Part shown: positions 15,734 to 23,381 of the stretch, piece after piece
Numbering within the stretch: the stretch's first letter is position 1
Layout: each line of letters starts with the position of its first letter
From: Bacteroidales bacterium
Lineage (GTDB): Bacteria; Bacteroidota; Bacteroidia; Bacteroidales; VadinHA17
Assembly (NCBI GenBank): GCA_029974835.1
Contig: JARKQN010000065.1
Location: forward strand, 1 to 64,000
DNA: 64,000 nucleotides
Direction: 5' to 3'
Program-made: the position numbers and the translations under genes
The notes under the pieces: generated by a model
The model's input: the letters and a program-made list of their open reading frames with translations, nothing else
Database searches by the model: none
Told to the model about the DNA's origin: nothing

Positions 15734-16999
15734 ATGAATCAAAATCTTTCTGAAAAGAGCTGTAACGGAAGGCGACTGGTTATTCCGGCTCTCTTTCTGC
15801 TTCTTGCCTCTTTTACAGCCACAGGTCAGTACCCCGGCATTAATGATGATATAGAAAAATACCGTAAAGGGGAATTAATTGTTAAGGCTAAACCGGGCAG
15901 TACAATAAAGGTTGAACAGATCTCGCATGAATTCTGGTTCGGATGCGCTATTGCCAACGGCCTAGCAGGGTCTTCCTGGAATGACGATACAAAAAGGGTT
16001 TACAAACAGAAGTTTCTTGAGAACTTTAACTCCGCCGTTACCGAGAATGCAGTTAAGTGGGGCACAATGGAACCCCGCAGGGGAGAAGTAAATTACAGTA
16101 TCATTGATACCATACTGCGGTTCTGCGATGAAAACCGGTTGCCCCTCAGGGGCCACAATCTGTTCTGGGGTATACCTCAGTTTATACAGCAGTGGGTAAA
16201 AGACCTTGATGACAATGAACTGAGAGAGACTCTTAAAAACAGGGCTGAAACCGTAACGGCCCGGTACAGGGGCCGCTTTGCCGAATATGATCTTAACAAC
16301 GAAATGATTCACGGCAACTGGTATGAAGAACGCCTCGGACCTGAAATTACAAAGCTGATGGCACAATGGGCTCATAACGGCGACCCGGATGCAAGACTAT
16401 GGCTGAATGACTACGATATACTTACAGGCGTGAAACTGGCCGACTATATGGCACATATCAGGAAACTCCTGAGCCAGGGAGTTCCCGTGGCCGGAATCGG
16501 AGTACAGGGGCATCTCCATGCCGAAACGTTTGACCGGGCCGCTGTGAAGAGGGCTCTCGACTCCCTCTCAGTTTTTGGATTGCCGGTCAGGATCACCGAA
16601 TTCAATATGCCCGGCCAGAGATCAAAATATTATAATAACAGGCAGCTGGTTATGACTCCTGAAGAGGAGCAGCTAAAGGCAAAGGAGTTGGTTGATTATT
16701 ACAGGATCTGCTTTGCCCATCCGGCAGTTGAGGGAATCCTTATGTGGGGTTTCTGGGAGGGGGCCAACTGGATACCCGTATCCTCACTTTATAGACGGGA
16801 CTGGTCTCCCACTCCGGCACTTGAAGCTTATCAGAACCTTATTTTCAGGGAATGGTGGACGAATACGGAAGGAAAAGCCGGCCGGGACGGGTCGTTTAAG
16901 ACAAGGGCTTTCTATGGGAAATACAGGATTACCGTTAACGGTGTTACGAAAGAAGTGGAACACCGAAAGAGTGGAATAAGTACGATTGTTGAATTTTGA
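15734..16999 (+). CDS. GH10-family glycoside hydrolase (xylanase-like)
   Basis: A 421-residue exported enzyme with a signal peptide (residues about 13-31). A short N-terminal beta segment (ELIVKAKPGSTIKVEQ) precedes the GH10 barrel, opened by HEFWFGCAI and including NAVKWGTMEP and LRGHNLFWGIPQF. The acid/base glutamate is Glu190 (YDLNNEMIHG) and the nucleophile Glu289 (VRITEFNMPG), where the usual motifs are VNE and TELD, so the subtype is slightly unusual. It ends with a beta-rich tail of about 50 residues. The expected activity is cleavage of beta-1,4-xylan or a related glycan. The ATG at 15734 is preferred to a TTG at 15719. No SusCD pair lies nearby. Confidence 0.88.
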   Translation: MNQNLSEKSCNGRRLVIPALFLLLASFTATGQYPGINDDIEKYRKGELIVKAKPGSTIKVEQISHEFWFGCAIANGLAGSSWNDDTKRVYKQKFLENFNSAVTENAVKWGTMEPRRGEVNYSIIDTILRFCDENRLPLRGHNLFWGIPQFIQQWVKDLDDNELRETLKNRAETVTARYRGRFAEYDLNNEMIHGNWYEERLGPEITKLMAQWAHNGDPDARLWLNDYDILTGVKLADYMAHIRKLLSQGVPVAGIGVQGHLHAETFDRAAVKRALDSLSVFGLPVRITEFNMPGQRSKYYNNRQLVMTPEEEQLKAKELVDYYRICFAHPAVEGILMWGFWEGANWIPVSSLYRRDWSPTPALEAYQNLIFREWWTNTEGKAGRDGSFKTRAFYGKYRITVNGVTKEVEHRKSGISTIVEF

Positions 17000-17037
17000 A
17001 TGAGCCTGCATAATTGTGATAATCAAATAAATGTCTT

Positions 17038-18564
17038 TCAGCTGCTGAAGAAAAGGCTTTTACCGGGGTATTCAGGATCGCAGGTAAGATTCACGTTAAG
17101 TTTTCTCCATCCGGCTTCATCCCCCGGAGTGGGGATATGTGTGAGGTGAACTTCACAGTTCCGGAACTGTTTAAGGGTTTCAAGGGTCATTTTTGCGGCG
17201 GGGTTGGACAAAGCGCTAATCCCAAGGACAATCAGCATTTCGTCGACGTCGAGGCTTGCCATTTTACCGTTAAGGATATCTTTTTTAAGATGGGTTACCG
17301 AATCCAGCAGGGTTTCGGGCAGCAGGTACATTTTATCAGGCAGGCCTGCAAGATGTTTGGCAGCATTAAGGATAAGGCTTGATGAGGCATGAAGAAGAGG
17401 GGAGTTTTTACCGGTGATGATGGTGCCGTCGGGCAGTTCGATTGCTGCGCCGCTGAATATGCCATTGTTGCCTTTTCCGCTTTTTTCAGCATCCCGTGCT
17501 GCCTGTCTGGCGGGCAGAACCACTCTCCTGTCCTCAGGCTTCGCCCCGACTTTTTTCATGATTTCATTTATCCTTCTGACGGTGTCGTTTTCAGCAAGTC
17601 CCATGGCATACTCAACGGAGCACCTGAAGTATCTTCTTATAATTTCCTGGAATGAGGCTTCCCTGATGACATCATCATTTACTATCCCGGAGCTGGCACG
17701 GTTCACACCCATATCGGTTGGAGACTGATACATCGACTCTCCGCCGGTTATCTTTTCAATAATTCTTTTCAGCACGGGGAAAGCCTCAATATCACGGTTA
17801 TAGTTAACCGTGTTAATCTTATAGGCGTTGTAGTGATGATTATCGGGCAGGACGCGGTCGTCCAGATCAACCGTTGCGGCTTCATAGGCAATGTTTACGG
17901 GATGATCAACCGGGAGATCCCATATCGGAAACGTTTCGAACTTTGCATAACCAGCCTTGATACCTTTCCTGTAGTCGTGGTAGAGATTGCAGAGGCATGT
18001 TGCGAGCTTGCCGCTGCCCGGCCCGGGGCCTGTAACAATTACAATGGGTCTGGTAGTTTCGATATACTCATTTGCCCCGTAACCCGAATCGCTCACTATC
18101 AGGTCGACATCGGACGGATATCCCATAGTGGGATAATGCAGATAGACTTTTATTCCTCTTAGTTCAAGTTTGTTTTTGAAAGCCTTTGCCGGTATCTGAT
18201 TCTGGTACCGGGTTATGACGACAGCAGTAATATCAATATTCCATTCGCGGAAATCGTCAATGGTTTTAAGCACATCTGCATCATAGGTAATGCCGAAATC
18301 GGCCCGGAGTTTTTTTCTTTCAATAGCGCCCGAATCGATACAGAGTATCACGTCAATTTTGTCCCTCAATATCTGCAGCAGTCTCATCTTTACATTCGGG
18401 TCAAAACCGGGCAGCACGCGCGACGCATGGTAATCGTAAAGAATCTTTCCGCCGAATTCAAGGTAGAGTTTATGGTGGAACCGGTTTACCCGTTCAAGTA
18501 TTGAAGCCGTCTGCTCTTTCAGGTAAAGGTCATTGTTAAAGCCGGTCTTGTGTTTCTGTATCAT
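17038..18564 (-). CDS. DUF1846 family protein
   Basis: 508 residues, close to the usual DUF1846 length of about 500. Recognisable stretches are the start (KHKTGFNNDLYLKEQTASI), LYLEFGGKILYDYHASRVLPGF, a glycine-rich VIVTGPGPGSGKLATCL that looks like a nucleotide-binding loop, and YQSPTDMGVNRA. Family members are cytoplasmic proteins of conserved but unassigned function; a nucleotide-dependent activity is suggested by the glycine loop. The ATG at 18564 gives the typical N terminus; an upstream in-frame start at 18630 adds a hydrophobic stretch unlike the family. It is convergent with the GH10 gene. Confidence 0.9.
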   Translation of the reverse strand: MIQKHKTGFNNDLYLKEQTASILERVNRFHHKLYLEFGGKILYDYHASRVLPGFDPNVKMRLLQILRDKIDVILCIDSGAIERKKLRADFGITYDADVLKTIDDFREWNIDITAVVITRYQNQIPAKAFKNKLELRGIKVYLHYPTMGYPSDVDLIVSDSGYGANEYIETTRPIVIVTGPGPGSGKLATCLCNLYHDYRKGIKAGYAKFETFPIWDLPVDHPVNIAYEAATVDLDDRVLPDNHHYNAYKINTVNYNRDIEAFPVLKRIIEKITGGESMYQSPTDMGVNRASSGIVNDDVIREASFQEIIRRYFRCSVEYAMGLAENDTVRRINEIMKKVGAKPEDRRVVLPARQAARDAEKSGKGNNGIFSGAAIELPDGTIITGKNSPLLHASSSLILNAAKHLAGLPDKMYLLPETLLDSVTHLKKDILNGKMASLDVDEMLIVLGISALSNPAAKMTLETLKQFRNCEVHLTHIPTPGDEAGWRKLNVNLTCDPEYPGKSLFFSS

Positions 18565-18901
18565 ATCAGGAGATACGAGGGTTTTGTAAAGAGAAATTCT
18601 TAAAAAGTCCAATATTAAGAAATATTTCAAAAGCCTGAGATGTTGTTAAAAAAAAATCAACGACTCCTGTAATAAACCAATTTGATATACACAGGTTTTC
18701 CGTTTTCCTGTGTGGGGCATAAATGATTTTTTAATAAATTAGCTGATTATAAATTACTCTTACCTCCGGGTTCCGAGGGGTGAAAAATGGGTGCAGAGGG
18801 AATACATAAAGCAAATCTGCATAATATGGTTGTTTGGCGGGCCCGGGGAAGGGATTATGCAATTTACAGCCTGGAATAATAACCTTTCAAAATATAGTGA
18901 A
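18565..18901. other. Divergent intergenic region with an inverted repeat
   Basis: This 337-base gap between two divergent genes has no convincing coding sequence. It contains an inverted repeat, ACACAGG (18689-18695) and CCTGTGT (18707-18713), with an 11-base loop, followed by an AT-rich stretch. No exact TAnnTTTG match was found on either strand; the closest on the minus strand is TAATATTG near 18610. Confidence 0.5.
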
Positions 18902-19462
18902 ATGAAAACAAAACTGCTTATTATCACAACGATTCTTGGATTTCTGATAATTGCTCCCCTGAAAGGACAGCAGTCAGGGAATGCCGTGACAGATGCCATT
19001 CTGAAGGCCTATTCTGCAAGGATGTTTGTAAGTGAACCGGTGAATGACAGCGACATTGAAACAATACTGAAGGCGGGGATGAAGGCTCCCAGCGCGCGAA
19101 ACCTTCAGCCCTGGTTTTTTACGGTCGTTAAGGATAAAGCCCTTCTGAAGGAACTGATGCCTAATATCACCGACAATAATATTCTGATAGTTATTTCCGG
19201 GAAGGAAGGCAACACTGTTGAGTATGACTGCGGTCTTGCTTCGGGTTACATGTATTTAGCAGCCCAGGCTCTCGGACTTGGTGCGCACATCTATGCCGGC
19301 CCTGTGGCAGCCATCAACACCTCTAAAAAAGAGGCTCTGGGCATCCCTGAGGGTTACAGGGCGATAATGGTAATAAGGGTGGGACATACCGATAAAAGCG
19401 TTGATGCCGTTTCGGCAGCATCGTCCCGCAAAAAGATAGAAGAGATGGTTGTGTACAAATAA
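18902..19462 (+). CDS. Exported nitroreductase-family protein
   Basis: A 186-residue protein with a signal peptide (KTKLLIITTILGFLIIAPLKGQ). The rest is a short nitroreductase fold: SARMFVSEPVNDSDIETILKAGMKAPSARNLQPWFFTVV (FMN-binding region), ITDNNILIVIS, a Gly/Ala-rich helix YDCGLASGYMYLAAQALGLGAHI and a closing EGYRAIMVIRVGHTDK. Nitroreductases are FMN-dependent NAD(P)H oxidoreductases. Export from the cytoplasm is unusual for this family, since the flavin and NAD(P)H would have to be supplied, so the physiological role is open. The ATG at 18902 is chosen because it starts the signal peptide. Confidence 0.85.
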   Translation: MKTKLLIITTILGFLIIAPLKGQQSGNAVTDAILKAYSARMFVSEPVNDSDIETILKAGMKAPSARNLQPWFFTVVKDKALLKELMPNITDNNILIVISGKEGNTVEYDCGLASGYMYLAAQALGLGAHIYAGPVAAINTSKKEALGIPEGYRAIMVIRVGHTDKSVDAVSAASSRKKIEEMVVYK

Positions 19463-19483
19463 CCGGGAACAGTAAATCCGGAC

Positions 19484-19852
19484 TCAGATATATAAACCCA
19501 GGCTGCCGCTGACGACTATTTTCAGCAGGTCGATCCGGTACCACATCTTTGCATAAAACCAAACAAGCACAAGCAGGCATCCAAGAAAAGCAAAAATAAG
19601 GCCTAAATACCTTAAGATGCCTGTCCGGCTCTGCTTCAGCAGGTCGGCCGATATCTGCTCAACCCACTCCTCCAGCTTTACAAAGAGAGGGTAAAATATT
19701 GCAACGGTTATTATCATGCCGATTACCGTAAAAGTAACCGGTCGGACATGGTTACGGTATGTGATTAGATAATTGCCTAAGGTATTTGTAATAAGATTAG
19801 CGGCAAGTATTGTCACTGTCATAACCGCAAAGCTGAATAGTTTCCGGTACAT
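19484..19852 (-). CDS. Small three-helix membrane protein
   Basis: 122 residues with three hydrophobic segments: about 8-30, 37-57 and 80-105. A charged stretch between the second and third (KLEEWVEQISADLLKQSRTG) probably forms an amphipathic helix. No recognised domain. It follows the flavodoxin-like gene with 8 bases between them, so the two are probably cotranscribed and may work together at the membrane. Confidence 0.65.
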   Translation of the reverse strand: MYRKLFSFAVMTVTILAANLITNTLGNYLITYRNHVRPVTFTVIGMIITVAIFYPLFVKLEEWVEQISADLLKQSRTGILRYLGLIFAFLGCLLVLVWFYAKMWYRIDLLKIVVSGSLGLYI

Positions 19853-19860
19853 AGGTTGAC

Positions 19861-20454
19861 TTATTTATTCTTTTCAAGAACCTCCCTGCCGAAGGCCATG
19901 CATTCATCTCTTTTTAGGTTATCATATTCCTTCATACCCGGCATCTTTTGCATCTGTTCCCTGACATCAGGTTCCATGAGGCCCCAGGTGATCCGGCCAA
20001 GAAATACTCCTGAAGGAATACCCGTTACGCCGCATATAGCAGCAAGGTGCCTGTCAATCAGCCTGGAGGTAACTTCGGGGGTAACCGGCTGCATCATGTT
20101 GCCGCATACGGCGAAATATCCTCTGAGGCGTGGTTTAATTACTGCCTGGTTTTTAGTCAGGAAGTCCTGCATCTCCTGCGACACTCTTCCCGACCTTATT
20201 GCTCCGCCGACAATGATATGATCGTATCCGGAGAGGTCGGGTTTTTCCCGTACGTCGAACACATTGGCGATGCCGTCCATGCCTTCAGATATCCATACAC
20301 CGGCATCCCGGGCCGAGCCGCACCATGTGCTGTAAAGCACGGCCCATTTTTTACCGGAAGGGCGGGGATAATATTCAAGGGCGGAACTTCTGCGCGGTAC
20401 CATAAGCGCAGCCGATCCCAGAAGGAAAGCTTTGATAAAGTTTCGTTTTTTCAT
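19861..20454 (-). CDS. Flavodoxin-domain protein with an N-terminal signal
   Basis: 197 residues. A short hydrophobic leader (KKRNFIKAFLLGSAALMVP) is followed by a flavodoxin-like domain: WAVLYSTWCGSARDAGVWI (the strand and phosphate-binding loop), YDHIIVGGAIRSGRVSQEM and RGYFAVCGNMM. The layout resembles HemG-type flavodoxins. The leader has only one arginine before the hydrophobic core, so it is not a classical twin-arginine signal even though an FMN protein would suit that route. It forms a pair with the small membrane protein downstream. Function is probably electron transfer or quinone/porphyrinogen redox chemistry; I infer this from the fold only. Confidence 0.75.
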   Translation of the reverse strand: MKKRNFIKAFLLGSAALMVPRRSSALEYYPRPSGKKWAVLYSTWCGSARDAGVWISEGMDGIANVFDVREKPDLSGYDHIIVGGAIRSGRVSQEMQDFLTKNQAVIKPRLRGYFAVCGNMMQPVTPEVTSRLIDRHLAAICGVTGIPSGVFLGRITWGLMEPDVREQMQKMPGMKEYDNLKRDECMAFGREVLEKNK

Positions 20455-20551
20455 AATTTAAGGTTTCTCCGTTTTTACTGAATATTATTCTATAACCATA
20501 GTAAAAATAATAAAAATATATACCCGTAATATTCTTAAAACTACGGTTTTG

Positions 20552-20707
20552 TTATTCAGACATTTTCACATGCCTGACCGCCTCCGGATATTCATCCTCA
20601 AAGCCGTAATAATGTGAATGAAGAATGTGCCTTACAAGGCCAATTATAATGAAAAAGTGAAAATGGCCTGAAATGAAAATAAAATTCTGAATACTTGCAT
20701 TTTTCAC
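20552..20707 (-). other. Possible small gene or remnant (51 codons)
   Basis: On the minus strand a frame from GTG at 20707 to TAA at 20552 encodes 51 residues. The first half is hydrophobic (ISGHFHFFIIIGLV) and the second polar and well composed (HYYGFEDEYPEAVRHVKMSE), with codon choice like the neighbours. It looks like the tail of a membrane protein and could be a remnant. It overlaps the promoter of the gene at 20749. I do not recognise it. Confidence 0.2.
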
Positions 20708-20727
20708 AGAGCTTTCCCTTACATTTG
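20695..20727 (+). promoter_or_regulatory. Probable promoter of the interrupted exported protein
   Basis: TTG (20695-20697), 22 bases, then TACATTTG (20720-20727), an exact TAnnTTTG match, 21 bases before the ATG at 20749. The promoter is intact although the gene behind it carries a stop codon. Confidence 0.55.
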
Positions 20728-20748
20728 GAAATATAAAAACCTAACCTC

Positions 20749-21831
20749 ATGAAGAAAACCGTTCTTTTTGTTTTGGCGCTGGGAATTATTCTCCCGTTGT
20801 TTTCCCAGCAGGAATTTTCGGTTGATATTACGCGTCCCAGGAAATTTACAGGGGCGTGGACAGGAATCTAAGTTCTGTACCAGGGGCAGGGGCAGGGATT
20901 GCTAAAGAATAATTCAGGATTAGTTGTAAAAGGACCAGTTCCGGCAGACAGTATTATAGAACTCGGATTCAAGATGCCTGGCGAACGCCCGATGCGCTTC
21001 TTTCTTTATCCCAACGGTACTTTTAACTACAAACTTATGGTCAGTCCGGGTTTTCCCGGAGGGGTAAAAATAATTGACTACTCGACCTATTATGGGGTTG
21101 ACCCTAAGTCTGTGGCCGGAAAAAAGAATTATGATGTGCTTCCGAAAGGTCTGAAAATAAATAAAAGGACTCTCGGCGTAACCTACACATACGAAAAGGA
21201 ACTCAAATCGGACGAAATCAGGAAACAATGGATGAGGCAGGGCGGAAAAATAACAGGCCGGTCGCTTTCGTACCAGTTTACCTTCGGGAGCATGACCGTA
21301 AAAACTGTGGATTTAAAAACAACAACCACAATCATCGGCGGAGGATGGACTTATGCACAGAATTTTTATAATCTGAAGATTCCCGAATTTAAACAGGGAA
21401 TTGCATCATGGAATAGTTTTATTTACGGTTTCGGAATGGCTGCAAATTTGCATATGTCGCAGGTAAAACTTGACCCTGCCCCGATGGAAGGATTGGATGA
21501 CGTTGGAAGCGGCTCGCTTTTCTTTTCAATAACCGGTAATGCAGGGTATACTTTCGGACTAGGCAGGTTTAAAACAGAGAAAGATTACAAGGGATGGGCA
21601 CTGGACCTTACTTACAAACCATCCTTAATTATGATGGCGGGTCCCGATTTCAGTGAGACCCAGTTTAATTATATGGGATTCGGTTTTGACATCAACCGGA
21701 CCAGTTTCTCAGCTTTTGCAAGCCGTGTAGCCCCAAAGGCAAAGTCGAAATTCTCCTTCCTGTTCCTTCCCCCGCTTAAAAATACCCCGCTGCTTATCAC
21801 GGCAGGCTATGGACTTGTGTGGTACAGGTAA
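20749..21831 (+). pseudogene. Exported protein gene interrupted by an in-frame TAA
   Basis: An ATG at 20749 begins a clear signal peptide (KKTVLFVLALGIILPLFSQ) and a mature part that stops at TAA (20869-20871) after 40 codons. The same frame continues without further stops to 21831, giving about 319 more codons. Replacing that one codon would restore a 360-residue protein. The downstream part is beta-rich, with YQFTFGSMTVKTVDLKTTT and later GNAGYTFGLGRF and KPSLIMMAGPDF, so it is likely an outer-membrane or surface beta protein; I do not recognise the family. A TTG at 20899 could serve as an internal start but would lack the signal. The stop could be a mutation in this strain or a sequencing error. 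Confidence 0.75.
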
Positions 21832-21897
21832 AAATGCTCAGAGCTCAGGGCGCAGAGCAAAGAGTGCAGATTAATTTAGGGATATGAGAATTGGTAA

Positions 21898-23346
21898 TTA
21901 CCGATCCCCGGATGACGTTTTCTTTTTCAGATAGTCGGAGCGGATTTCGTTGATGATTTTAACCAGGTCGCCCAGATGAGTTTCAGAAGTGTTGTAGTTA
22001 GTTATACAGGCACGGATGGCATTGAGACCTTTAACAGGGTAAACCGACACCCATGCGTTACCTGAAGCTACTACACTGCTGCACAGCCACGGGATAAAAG
22101 CCGGATCATCTTTCAGGTCTCTGTCCGTAAAACATACGAGCGGCATGGGTGTGCTGTTAAGTATCTCCCAGTTATTCTGTACAAGGATCTCCTTAAGTCT
22201 GCTGCCTGCAGCCGTCATTCTTCTTATCACTTCTTCATACCCTTTCCATCCGAAAACCATGAGGGAAAGGTAGAGCTTAAGCCCTGTAAACCTCCTCGAC
22301 CACTGTATTGAATGGGAGAAGGGATCAACAACCTCAAGCTTACCGGCTTCCCTCGGCATGTAGTCAGTCGTTATCCTGAAAGTCCTGCCGAGTATGTCAC
22401 TGTGCCTTGTGATGAACATGCTTGCACTCATTGTAACTGATAGCCATTTGTGCACGTCAAGAGTGACAGAATCGGACTTCGCTATGCCTTTCAGCAGGGG
22501 TTTCATTTCGGGTACAAGCAATGCCGCACCGCCCCATGCCGAATCGGTATGAAACCACAAATTGTATTTTCCGGCTGTTTCCGCAATTTTCTCCAGGTTA
22601 TCAATAGCCCCTGTTCCTGTAGTGCCGGCTGTACCGACAATCATGAAAGGTTCATGTCCGGCCGAGATATCTGAATTAATTGTTTCTTCCAGAGCCCTGG
22701 TATCCATTTCGAGTCTGTCATTGACCTGTATCATCCGTACCGATTCTCTGCCCAGTCCTGATACTTTTGCAGCCCTGATAACCGAATGATGTGCTTCGGC
22801 CGAACAATAGACAAGGGGTCTTTTTCTGAATGCGATGCAGCCACTTTCACCGTACTCCGGGAAATGCCGGTTTAAGGCGCACTGTACAGCGGTGATGTTG
22901 GCTTCAGCTCCACCTGTGGCAAAAACTCCGTCGGTCGCTTCATAAGGAAAACCTATCTTTTGGCCGAATTGTTTTACCAGGTAAAGCTCAACTTCCGATG
23001 CCCACGGGGAGTGGCTCCATGCAGCAAGCTGGGGATTGTAAACGGCAGTGATCAGGTCGGCCAGCACTGAGGGGAAATTCGGTCTGGGATTAAAAAGCCC
23101 GTAATACATCGGATGTCCGAGGTGAACAATATATTTTCCGAGGGCTTCTGTTATTTTTGTAACAGAACCGGTGATGCTCAGCGGGTTATCAAAATCAGCC
23201 GACTCAACTTCTGCGCGTATTTCAGCTACTTCCAGCGGAGGGGTAACTCTGCCGGCCGTATTTCCTGAATAATATTTCTCGAGGATGTCAATTACCAGTT
23301 CAAGCGTTTTTTTCCTTTCACCGGGAGTAAGATCGAATGAGGTCAT
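21898..23346 (-). CDS. PLP-dependent amino-acid decarboxylase (group II)
   Basis: 482 residues, the usual length of group II pyridoxal-phosphate decarboxylases. PLP is expected on Lys300 (SVTLDVHKWLSV), with Asp268 (FHTDSAWGG) contacting the pyridine nitrogen and His186 (SAEAHHSVIRAA) stacking on the ring. The N-terminal YYGLFNPRPNFPSVLADL is typical. The substrate cannot be told; the family covers aromatic amino acids, glutamate and diaminobutyrate. It shares the fold with the decarboxylase at 38302-39723 but is clearly a different branch. It follows the WD40/caspase gene on the same strand with 35 bases between them. Cytoplasmic. Confidence 0.88.
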   Translation of the reverse strand: MTSFDLTPGERKKTLELVIDILEKYYSGNTAGRVTPPLEVAEIRAEVESADFDNPLSITGSVTKITEALGKYIVHLGHPMYYGLFNPRPNFPSVLADLITAVYNPQLAAWSHSPWASEVELYLVKQFGQKIGFPYEATDGVFATGGAEANITAVQCALNRHFPEYGESGCIAFRKRPLVYCSAEAHHSVIRAAKVSGLGRESVRMIQVNDRLEMDTRALEETINSDISAGHEPFMIVGTAGTTGTGAIDNLEKIAETAGKYNLWFHTDSAWGGAALLVPEMKPLLKGIAKSDSVTLDVHKWLSVTMSASMFITRHSDILGRTFRITTDYMPREAGKLEVVDPFSHSIQWSRRFTGLKLYLSLMVFGWKGYEEVIRRMTAAGSRLKEILVQNNWEILNSTPMPLVCFTDRDLKDDPAFIPWLCSSVVASGNAWVSVYPVKGLNAIRACITNYNTSETHLGDLVKIINEIRSDYLKKKTSSGDR

Positions 23347-23381
23347 TGGTGTCTGATTTTTATTTTATTTTCGCCCTTCCC

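Noticed and set aside
18791..18901. N-terminal extension of the nitroreductase from 18791
   Set aside because: It would place 37 unrelated residues ahead of an evident signal peptide.
20869..20871. Alternative genetic code suggested by in-frame TAA and TAG codons
   Set aside because: The two interrupted genes use different stops, and both TAA and TAG end many intact genes in the window normally. Two isolated mutations or errors are simpler.
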